Below are positions 1 through 6,759 of a stretch of DNA of 64,000 nucleotides, one piece after another. Source of the DNA: Opitutaceae bacterium (GTDB taxonomy: Bacteria > Verrucomicrobiota > Verrucomicrobiia > Opitutales > Opitutaceae); assembly GCA_018402455.1 (NCBI GenBank), contig JAGYIG010000006.1, positions 62,001 to 126,000 of the forward strand, read 5' to 3'. Position 1 is the first letter of the stretch, and each line of letters opens with the position of its first letter. The position numbers and the translations under genes were made by a program. Below the pieces are notes generated by a model. The model made no database searches. It saw only the letters and a program-made list of their open reading frames with translations, and had not been told where the DNA came from.

Positions 1-204
1 CGAGTGGCGGCCAACGACGATTGGTTTCGCGACGGGAATGCCGGCAATCTCGGACAACTCATGGGGCAAGTGGGGGCCTTTCCGCTTCCGGCTGCATCCC
101 GGGACGCCGTGAGCGTGGTCGAACTTGCGCCCGGTTCCTACACTGTTCTGGTCAGCGCGACCTCACCCGGCATCGCCCTGGTGGAGATTTACGCGATCGA
201 CTAG
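1..204 (+). CDS. C-terminal end of a secreted protein (5' truncated by window)
   Basis: The frame is open from the first base and ends at a TAG at 202-204, so only the last 67 or so residues of a longer protein are visible. The pattern is a short beta-rich C-terminal module: a region rich in G, N and D, then 'GAFPLPAASRDAV', then 'LAPGSYTVLVSA' and finally 'GIALVEIYAID'. I know this ending from many large secreted or surface proteins of Opitutaceae, where it closes the last repeat or Ig-like domain. Function of the whole protein cannot be told from this fragment. Confidence 0.6.
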   Translation, partial: RVAANDDWFRDGNAGNLGQLMGQVGAFPLPAASRDAVSVVELAPGSYTVLVSATSPGIALVEIYAID

Positions 205-292
205 CGTTTTCCGCCAACGCGAAAGGAGCCGGACTTGCGGCCCCACCCCGGCGATTGACCGGCCCGGGACGCTCCGTCTGGGTGGGCCCCGC

Positions 293-1240
293 TTGAATGC
301 TCAACCCAATCCCGTTTCACCCGGTCGCGCGGTGGGGCTGTCGGCGATCTACCTCCTGTTTACCATGGGAGCCGCGATCGCTGCAGTCGGCGGTCTGTTG
401 ATTGCGGGATTGTGGTGGCCCGAGGTGAACCTCACCGCCCTCGATTCCCCGTGGTTGATCATCGTGGCCAACACCATCGCGGCCTTTTGTCTGATCGAAG
501 TGGAGAAACGCTGGCGAGGCTCGGTCTGGCCCGGCCTGCCGCGGCCCCGAATATCCGCCGACCGTGCATGGCCGCCCGGCCTTTTGGCCGGGCTGGGGTT
601 GGTGCTGATGGTGCTTTGGTTTGTCATCGTGACGGATCCGTGGGCGCAGTCCTTGGATTGGTGGGCTCCGCCGTCCATTGATTGGATGAACTTGGCGACC
701 CACCCCCTTTCGGCCCCCTTGGTGTTGATGGTGGTGGCGCCGCTGACCGAAGAATTCATCAGCCGCTACATGGTTTTGGGAGGGCTGCTCCGCACGGTCA
801 AACCCACCAAAGCGATCGTGCTCAGTGCGCTGCTCTTCAGTGCGCTTCACCTCAACCTCTGGCAGATTCCGGCCACGTTTCTGATCGGATTGCTGTTGGG
901 CTGGGTCTACTACCGCACCCGTTCCCTCCTCCTGTGCATGGGGATGCATGCGCTGCACAACGGGGTGGCGCTCCTGGTCGCCACCGCGACCTCTCCCGGC
1001 GAAGGCTCGGGGCTGGACATCGCGGCCTCCGGGATGGGTTGGATCACCTCGCCCGGTGTCCTGGCCGTGGGCGCACTCCTCCTTGGTTTGGGGTGGTGGC
1101 GCTTGGATCGAATCACCCCAGCGGCCCCGATGGATCTCATGCCGCCACCGCCACCGCTCCCGCCAACCCTCCCGCCCCCGTTGCCGGCTCAATCGCAAGT
1201 TTCCCCTTTTCAGGCGGGGGCAAATGGGCGTTCTAAAGGG
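293..1240 (+). CDS. CPBP-family intramembrane metalloprotease, read through in frame into proA
   Basis: A polytopic membrane protein with the CPBP (Abi/Rce1-like) signature. It has EEFISR followed by a hydrophobic helix, then a conserved His in 'FSALHLN' and another His in 'GMHALHNG'; these Glu and His residues are the expected metal ligands. Several hydrophobic segments lie between about 330 and 1110. The start is uncertain: TTG at 293 with a purine-rich 'gggtggg' upstream fits the first membrane helix, and ATG at 365 would cut into that helix. After the last helix comes a Pro-rich tail of about 35 residues. There is no stop codon before the ProA start at 1241 and the frames agree, so a fused protein is possible; I list the two parts separately. 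Family members are CAAX-type or bacteriocin-immunity proteases; the substrate here is unknown. Confidence 0.75.
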
Positions 1241-2515
1241 ATGTCCGAAGATCTTGCCGCTCTTGTCACCGCCATCGCCGAGCGCGCCCGTGCCGCGTCC
1301 CACGTGCTGGCGACGGTGCCGACCGCGCAGAAAAACGCCGCGCTGGAGAAATTGGCCGAACTCCTCCCGGCCGCCGCCGAATCGTTGCAGGCCGCCAATC
1401 AAAAAGACCTCGATGCGGCCGAGGCCAACGGCCTGACCCCGGCCCAGATCGACCGACTCACCCTCACCCCGGATCGCCTGGCGCAACTGGCGGAGTCGGT
1501 TCGCCAAGTGGTGGCACTCCCCGACCCGGTGGGCGTCGCTCTGGAAACCACCACCCGGCCCAATGGCCTCGTAATCGAAAAACGCCGCGTGCCCATCGGG
1601 GTGATCGGAATCATCTATGAGGCGCGGCCCAACGTGACCATCGACTGCGCGATCCTGTGCCTCAAATCCGGCAACGCCGCCATCCTGCGCGGGGGCAAGG
1701 AGATCTTCCACACCAACACCGCCTTGGCCGCCTTGGTTGCCGAAGCACTGTCCGCCGCCGACCTGCCCGCTGACGCCGTCCAGCTCATTCCCACCACGGA
1801 CCGCGCCGCCCTCCATACCCTGCTGCAACTCGACGAGCTCATCCACTGCATCATCCCGCGCGGAGGTGAGGGCCTGATTCGATTTGTGGCCCAGAACAGC
1901 ACCATCCCCGTGATCAAACACTACACCGGTGTCTGTTTCGTGCACCTCGACAAGGCCGCCGACCCGGCTCTGGCCGAGGCCATCACCGTCAACGCGAAGA
2001 CCCAACGTCCCGGCGTGTGCAATGCCGCGGAACAGCTGCTGATCGATGCCAACGCCCCGGACACCTTGTTGCCTCGGGTCGCCCGGGCGCTGACCACCGC
2101 GGGTGTCGAACTCCGGGTGGACCCGCGCATCGCCGCCGCCCTGGCCGCGGCCGACATCCCGCATGTCCCCGGCACTGACGCCGATTTTAAGGACGAGTTT
2201 CTTGGCCCGGTGATGGGGGTGCGGATGGTCGATTCCCTCGAAGCCGCCATCGCCCTGATCAACGCGGATAGCAGCGGCCATAGCGAAACCATCGTCACCA
2301 CCGACGCCACCGCCGCCGCCCGCTTTCAAGCCGCCGTCGACAGCTCGGCCGTGTTTTGGAACGCCAGCACCCGCTTCAACGACGGCTTCGAATTCGGTTT
2401 CGGAGCGGAAATCGGCATCAGCACCGACCGACTCCACGCCCGGGGCCCCATGGGATTGCCCGAGCTCTGCTCCTACAAATACGTGGTCACCGGAACCGGC
2501 CAGATTCGCACCTGA
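1241..2515 (+). CDS. proA: Glutamate-5-semialdehyde dehydrogenase (gamma-glutamyl phosphate reductase)
   Basis: ProA reduces gamma-glutamyl phosphate with NADPH to glutamate-5-semialdehyde, the second step of proline synthesis in the cytoplasm. The 424-residue length is normal. Visible signatures are 'YEARPNVTIDCA', 'LKSGNAAILRGGKE' and the catalytic-cysteine region 'KTQRPGVCNAAEQLL', followed by 'DEFLGPVMGVR' and 'GFGAEIGISTDRLHARGP'. I set the start at ATG 1241 because 'MSEDLAALVTAIAERARAA' matches a normal ProA N-terminus. The purine stretch AAAGGG touches the ATG directly, which is too close for an ordinary ribosome-binding site. The upstream CPBP frame runs into this gene without a stop. 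proB is not in the window. Confidence 0.93.
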   Translation: MSEDLAALVTAIAERARAASHVLATVPTAQKNAALEKLAELLPAAAESLQAANQKDLDAAEANGLTPAQIDRLTLTPDRLAQLAESVRQVVALPDPVGVALETTTRPNGLVIEKRRVPIGVIGIIYEARPNVTIDCAILCLKSGNAAILRGGKEIFHTNTALAALVAEALSAADLPADAVQLIPTTDRAALHTLLQLDELIHCIIPRGGEGLIRFVAQNSTIPVIKHYTGVCFVHLDKAADPALAEAITVNAKTQRPGVCNAAEQLLIDANAPDTLLPRVARALTTAGVELRVDPRIAAALAAADIPHVPGTDADFKDEFLGPVMGVRMVDSLEAAIALINADSSGHSETIVTTDATAAARFQAAVDSSAVFWNASTRFNDGFEFGFGAEIGISTDRLHARGPMGLPELCSYKYVVTGTGQIRT

Positions 2516-2516
2516 C

Positions 2517-2545
2517 TTGATTCAAGGAACTTTGAACTCTATAGT
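2517..2545 (+). promoter_or_regulatory. Putative sigma-70 promoter for the secreted hypothetical gene
   Basis: TTGATT at 2517-2522, a 17-base spacer, then TATAGT at 2540-2545. It lies just after the proA stop and 22 bases before the next start codon, so a transcript from here would have a very short leader. Recognised by consensus only. Confidence 0.45.
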
Positions 2546-2566
2546 GCGCTGGTAGTCTTATTTCCC

Positions 2567-3139
2567 ATGCCCGCCCTTCTCCGCCTGCTTCCCGCTCTCC
2601 TGGTTTTCGCCCTGAACCTTCCGGTCTCTGCGCAGGAGGACACGTCGGAACGCACCCGGGCTGTTTCAGACAACCTCGCAGCGGCCTTGGCGGATACCAT
2701 GCCCAAATTCAATCCGCCGCCGCCTCCTTCGGAGGAGCCGGAGGAAGATCCCTTTGACCAGCCCAAGAACGGTATCGTGCGGTTGCCCACCGTGGTGGTG
2801 GAAGGCGAACGCCCGCCGGTGTTCAGCGAGCGCCAGCTCAATACGGACAAGGGGCTCAAGGACCTGGCGGTGAAGCGTTACTATTCCGGATTTGGGGCGG
2901 CTCTGAATTCAACGGAGATTCCCCTCCTCGGCGCCTTGGCGGAAAAAACGGCCATTCAAATGTGGGAGGAAGATGAGCGCCTTCGTCTCATGGCTGACTA
3001 CAACGAACGCGCCGACATGGAGGCCGCGCTCGGGGAGGACGAGAAGTCAAAGGAAACCCGCCGCCTCATCCAAGAGGCCACCGCCCGCGACAGCGGCATG
3101 CCCCCTTCCGCCCTGCACCGCGAAGCCAAGGGCAACTAG
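2567..3139 (+). CDS. Secreted hypothetical protein
   Basis: 190 residues with a clear Sec signal peptide: a hydrophobic stretch from about residue 4 to 20 ending in 'PVSAQ', a likely signal peptidase I site. Next comes a low-complexity segment rich in Pro and Glu (about 48-65), a short beta-like motif 'RLPTVVVEGERPPVF' near 70-85, and an acidic, helical C-terminus with many Glu and Arg. The Thr-Val-Val-Val-Glu motif resembles periplasmic proteins of this phylum, but I cannot assign a family. It is probably periplasmic or surface-associated. Confidence 0.7.
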   Translation: MPALLRLLPALLVFALNLPVSAQEDTSERTRAVSDNLAAALADTMPKFNPPPPPSEEPEEDPFDQPKNGIVRLPTVVVEGERPPVFSERQLNTDKGLKDLAVKRYYSGFGAALNSTEIPLLGALAEKTAIQMWEEDERLRLMADYNERADMEAALGEDEKSKETRRLIQEATARDSGMPPSALHREAKGN

Positions 3140-3465
3140 GGGTCTTTTAATTTAAGGGGGGGGACGCCCAAAATCGAGCCCGTCGCATGGGTCTCCTTTG
3201 CTGATGCTGCTGCCGTCGGAGTGGGTAGGGCGGCGCTTGACGCCGCCCGCTGCGGTGGAGTGGACGCGGCGACAGAGGATGCGGACGGTATGCCGTCAGC
3301 CTGAAACGGCGGTTTCGGCGAAACCGCCCTACCTCGGTGCGATGGTCTTGAGCATGTTAAGGTAAACCCCAGCCAACCGGGGGAACGGCCATCACCGACC
3401 GCGTCGCATGGGTCTCCTTTGCTGATGCTGCCGTCGCCGCCTCCCTCGCCGCGGCCGAGAACGGT
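3140..3465. repeat. Convergent intergenic region with two hairpins and a 30-bp direct repeat
   Basis: No gene is visible in these 326 bases between convergent genes. Two perfect palindromes are present: 3228-3248 (arms GGCGGCG/CGCCGCC around CTTGA) and 3308-3328 (arms GGCGGTTTC/GAAACCGCC around GGC). A 30-base stretch at 3181-3210 is repeated exactly at 3402-3431. The hairpins belong to the family seen at every convergent junction in the window, and may act as bidirectional terminators or REP-like elements. Confidence 0.8.
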
Positions 3466-3756
3466 TCAGCTCTCCCGGGTGAGCAACTCCGTGGCAATCG
3501 CATCCCACTCGGTTTCCCACGGGACCCCGGCCCCCACCGGTTCACGGCCTGCCCGCGCATACCAATACCCGGCGTTGCCCACATCACCTTCCTTACGGTG
3601 CAGGTAGGCATGGACCCAGTCGCCGTCCCGGTTGTCGGCGGCCTGCGCCAGCGTGTGCGCGCGATCCCAGTTGCCGCAGCGGTCTTCCCACAAAGCCTGC
3701 AGCACCGGGCTCAACGCGGATGAATCTTCCAATGCCTTCAGCTCGTCCAGAGTCAT
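3466..3756 (-). CDS. Conserved hypothetical protein, about 96 residues
   Basis: A small soluble protein without signal peptide or membrane segment. The middle reads 'LWEDRCGNWDRAHTLAQ' and then 'WVHAYLHRKEGDVGNAGYW'. I recognise this as a widespread family of unknown function in Gram-negative bacteria, with a conserved HAYLHRKEGD core and TPR-like helical character. It is transcribed divergently from nadC with 132 bases between the starts. The only Met near the N-terminus gives a normal family length, so the start is likely right. Confidence 0.75.
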   Translation of the reverse strand: MTLDELKALEDSSALSPVLQALWEDRCGNWDRAHTLAQAADNRDGDWVHAYLHRKEGDVGNAGYWYARAGREPVGAGVPWETEWDAIATELLTRES

Positions 3757-3888
3757 ATCCTCACCTTGCAGTGAACGAGCCAGGTGTCAGGTATCAAGTG
3801 TCAGCAACCCGACCCCGGCCGTGTTTCCAACCGTGGTTCCGATTTCAGCATTTCAGTTTTTGGCATTTTCCACATTTCATTCCCTTTC

Positions 3889-4809
3889 ATGTCCGCCGCC
3901 CTTTCCGATGCTCTCCTCCACCGCTTGACCTGGGACGACCTCGACCGGTCTCACCTGCGGCGCTTGATCGAAATGGCCCGCGACGAAGACCTCGCCGGAT
4001 TGGGGCTACTGAGGCCCCCGGTCCGGCCCGGCGACCATTCCACCGGGAGCATCCCCAGCGCTCCCCGACTCGCCGAGGCCCACCTCACCGCCCGCCAGGA
4101 CCTCACCGTCTGCGGGCTCCCCCTGCTGTCCCTTATTCTCTCCGCCTACGGCCCGGGTTGCAGTGTCCAACTCCGCACCCGGGATGGCGCCGCGGCCCGA
4201 TCCGGCGATCGGTTGGCCACCGTCTCCGGAGACCCGCGCACCCTCCTTTCCGCCGAGCGGGTCGCCCTGAACTTCATCCAACGCCTCTCCGGCATCGCCA
4301 CGTTGACCCGCCGCTATGTCACCGCCCTCGGAGAGGGCCGCACCCGCTTGCTCGACACCCGCAAAACCACCCCGGGCTACCGGATGCTGGAAAAGTATGC
4401 CGTGGCCGCCGGCGGGGGCTGGAACCACCGCCTCGGATTGTTCGACCGGGTGATGCTGAAGGACAACCACCTCGCACTCCTCGGTTCCGGGGCCGATCTG
4501 GCGGGAGCCGTCGCCCAAGCCCGTCGGCACGCCCCCCAGTTGCCCGTGGAAGTGGAAGTGGACCGACTCGATCAGATTCCCCCCGTGCTCGCCGCGGGAG
4601 CGGATGTCATTCTGCTCGATAATTTCAACGCCTCTCAGCTTCGGGAAGCCCTCGCCTTGATCAACGGCCGCGCGCTCACCGAGGCCAGCGGCGGCATCAC
4701 CCTCGATACCCTGCCCCATCTCGCCGGACTCGGGCTCGATTTCATTTCCACCGGCGCTCTCGTTCACCAAAGCACGTGGGTCGACATCGGCCTCGATTGG
4801 TCCGCATGA
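3889..4809 (+). CDS. nadC: Nicotinate-nucleotide pyrophosphorylase (carboxylating)
   Basis: NadC (quinolinate phosphoribosyltransferase) converts quinolinate and PRPP to nicotinate mononucleotide in de novo NAD synthesis. Signatures seen are 'ERVALNFIQRLSGIATLTR', 'LLDTRKTTPGYRMLEKYA', 'AGGGWNHRLGLFDRVMLKD' with the substrate-binding His, Arg and Lys residues, and 'EVEVDRLDQI' with a C-terminal 'LDNF'. I chose ATG 3889 because 'MSAALSDALLHRLTWDDLD' is a normal start and the in-frame codons upstream are low-complexity. Length is 306 residues. The stop overlaps the birA start as ATGA, so the two are translationally coupled. nadA and nadB are not in the window. Confidence 0.93.
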   Translation: MSAALSDALLHRLTWDDLDRSHLRRLIEMARDEDLAGLGLLRPPVRPGDHSTGSIPSAPRLAEAHLTARQDLTVCGLPLLSLILSAYGPGCSVQLRTRDGAAARSGDRLATVSGDPRTLLSAERVALNFIQRLSGIATLTRRYVTALGEGRTRLLDTRKTTPGYRMLEKYAVAAGGGWNHRLGLFDRVMLKDNHLALLGSGADLAGAVAQARRHAPQLPVEVEVDRLDQIPPVLAAGADVILLDNFNASQLREALALINGRALTEASGGITLDTLPHLAGLGLDFISTGALVHQSTWVDIGLDWSA

Positions 4810-5795
4810 AAACCGTCGAACCCGACCTGGTCATCGTGCGCGAATTGCTTCGCGCCGGGGACGAATTTGTCTCGGGGAGCGATCTCGCGCAAGCCCTCGG
4901 CGTCAGCCGGGTGGCCGTGTGGCAACACATGGAAAAGCTCCGTGATCGCGGTTTCGCCTTCGAGGCGATCCGCTCCCGCGGCTACCGGATCACCGGCCGC
5001 CCCACCCAGCTCGATGCCTTGATGATCCGAGCCCGACTCCCCAAGAAGGACCGCTGCCAAATCATCACCCTCGATACCGTCGACAGCACCAACGACGAAG
5101 CCATGCGCCAGGCCAGCAAGGGCGCCGAAATGCCCCTCGTGGTGATCGCCCGGGAGCAAACGAAGGGCCGCGGCCGACTCGGACGGGACTGGCTCAGTGA
5201 GCCCAACGGCAACCTCTACCTCTCCTTTGTTTTCCAACCGCAAGTCGCGCCCGAGCAACTCCCCACCATCACGCCCTGGGTCGGCGTCAACCTGTGCAGC
5301 TTGATCGCCGACTATGCCTCCATCGCTCCCGCCGTGAAGTGGCCCAACGACCTGTTGGTCGACGGACTCAAGCTGGGTGGCATCCTCACCGAGGCCCGCC
5401 TTGATGCCGATCGCATCCGGGATCTGGTGATCGGCTGCGGCCTCAATCTCTCCCCGCCCCGGCAGGGCTGGCGCGGCGACCTCAAGGGTCGGGCCGTGGC
5501 GCTCAATGAACTCACCCCCAAGCCCATCGACCTGAATCACTTTGCCGCCGCCCTGGTGCACCGCCTGCTCAAAGCCTGCCAGGAATTTCAACGCGGCACC
5601 TTTGCCGATCGACTGGCGGAGCTGTGGCATCGCTACGATACCTTACGCGGTTGCGAGATCACCCTCCTCCACGGCCGCGAGACCGTCACCGGCATCGGCC
5701 ACGGCATCGACCACGCGGGTTGCCTGTTGCTCGAAACCCGACCGGGAACCCTCGAGCGGTTCCGGGCGGGCGAAGTCACCCTCGCCAAACGCTGA
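4806..5795 (+). CDS. birA: Biotin--[acetyl-CoA-carboxylase] ligase / biotin operon repressor type (BirA)
   Basis: BirA activates biotin with ATP and attaches it to the carboxyl carrier protein. The N-terminal 60 or so residues form a winged helix-turn-helix ('SGSDLAQALGVSRVAVWQHM'), so this is the long form able to bind DNA. The catalytic part carries 'TNDEAMRQA', the biotin-binding loop 'TKGRGRLGRDWLS', 'NLYLSFVF' and 'KWPNDLLVDGLKLGGIL'. The C-terminal SH3-like domain is present ('RFRAGEVTL'). Length is 329 residues from ATG 4806, which overlaps the nadC stop by four bases. coaX starts 14 bases after the stop, so the three genes probably form a cofactor operon. Confidence 0.92.
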   Translation: MKTVEPDLVIVRELLRAGDEFVSGSDLAQALGVSRVAVWQHMEKLRDRGFAFEAIRSRGYRITGRPTQLDALMIRARLPKKDRCQIITLDTVDSTNDEAMRQASKGAEMPLVVIAREQTKGRGRLGRDWLSEPNGNLYLSFVFQPQVAPEQLPTITPWVGVNLCSLIADYASIAPAVKWPNDLLVDGLKLGGILTEARLDADRIRDLVIGCGLNLSPPRQGWRGDLKGRAVALNELTPKPIDLNHFAAALVHRLLKACQEFQRGTFADRLAELWHRYDTLRGCEITLLHGRETVTGIGHGIDHAGCLLLETRPGTLERFRAGEVTLAKR

Positions 5796-5809
5796 TCCCC
5801 TTTCGCCGC

Positions 5810-6577
5810 ATGCTCCTCTGTATCGACATTGGCAATACACACACCCACTTGGGCTACGTCGAGCCCGGCGGCCGGACGGAGGCCCGCGCCAGCACGGAAC
5901 TGCCCACCCGGGACCTCGGGGAGATCGCCGGGGCGATTCGTAGCCTGGGTCCCGGAGAACACCGCCCCACGGCCATCGCCTTTTGCAGCGTGGTCCCCGC
6001 CGCCACCTTGCGCCTGCGGCATCTGCTCCAGGCCCAGTCCTGCCCCGTCTGGCAACTGACCCATGAGGTGAACCTCGGGGTGCCCATCAGCTACCCCCAG
6101 CCTGCGGAAATTGGGCACGACCGGCTGGCCAACGCCGCCGGCGCCAAAGCCCTCGGGGAACTGCCGGTGGTGGTCATCGATCTGGGCACGGCGGTCACCT
6201 TTGACATTGTCACGCGCAAGGGCGGTTACGAGGGCGGCATCATTACCCCCGGTCCGGCCCTGATGACCCGTTACCTGCACGAGCGCACGGCCCAACTTCC
6301 CATTGTCGAGGACGTCATCACCCCGGTGCAGACGGCCATCGGCAAATCCACCAGCGAAGCCATGCGCATCGGCGCAGTGCTGGGATTTCTCGGCGCTATC
6401 CAGGCCTGCCTCGACGGCGTCATGACCGAGTTGGCCGCAGCCGGCGAACCCACCCCGCGCGTGCTGACCGCGGGCGGGGCCGCCGCCATCATTTCGGGCC
6501 GCCTCCGCCAACCCACCACGGAAATCCCCAACCTTACGCTCCGAGGCCTGGCCGCCGCCTGGGCGCTGAATAATTAA
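5810..6577 (+). CDS. coaX: Type III pantothenate kinase
   Basis: CoaX phosphorylates pantothenate, the first step of coenzyme A synthesis. It is an ASKHA-fold enzyme. The start shows the phosphate motif 'LLCIDIGNTHTHLGYV'; further on are 'IGHDRLANAAGAKAL' and the second phosphate region 'VVIDLGTAVTFDIV' with 'GGYEGGIITPGPALM', and near the end 'LTAGGAAAI'. These are the type III markers. ATG 5810 gives a normal 255-residue length; in-frame sequence upstream is a shadow of birA. It is the last gene of the nadC-birA-coaX group. Confidence 0.92.
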   Translation: MLLCIDIGNTHTHLGYVEPGGRTEARASTELPTRDLGEIAGAIRSLGPGEHRPTAIAFCSVVPAATLRLRHLLQAQSCPVWQLTHEVNLGVPISYPQPAEIGHDRLANAAGAKALGELPVVVIDLGTAVTFDIVTRKGGYEGGIITPGPALMTRYLHERTAQLPIVEDVITPVQTAIGKSTSEAMRIGAVLGFLGAIQACLDGVMTELAAAGEPTPRVLTAGGAAAIISGRLRQPTTEIPNLTLRGLAAAWALNN

Positions 6578-6759
6578 AACGGGTCAGGGGCCCCCGGGGG
6601 AGGACCGTCGCTCGACGGCGCCCGCAGTGGAAGGATTGGAGGCAGACTCGGGCATCATCAAGCGACGCCCCACCCAGCCTCGACCCGGTTGGAGAGGTTT
6701 CTTTCATCATCTTTCATGTCGCTCCGTCAGGGTTAAACACGGCTAACTCCCGGTGCCTT
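6578..6759. repeat. Intergenic gap with a CG-rich hairpin
   Basis: After the coaX stop there is a GC-rich palindrome-like run near 6590-6600. A hairpin follows at 6605-6618, with arms CCGTCG and CGACGG around CT. It resembles the CTTGA-loop hairpins elsewhere in the window. No gene is visible in this gap. Confidence 0.5.
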
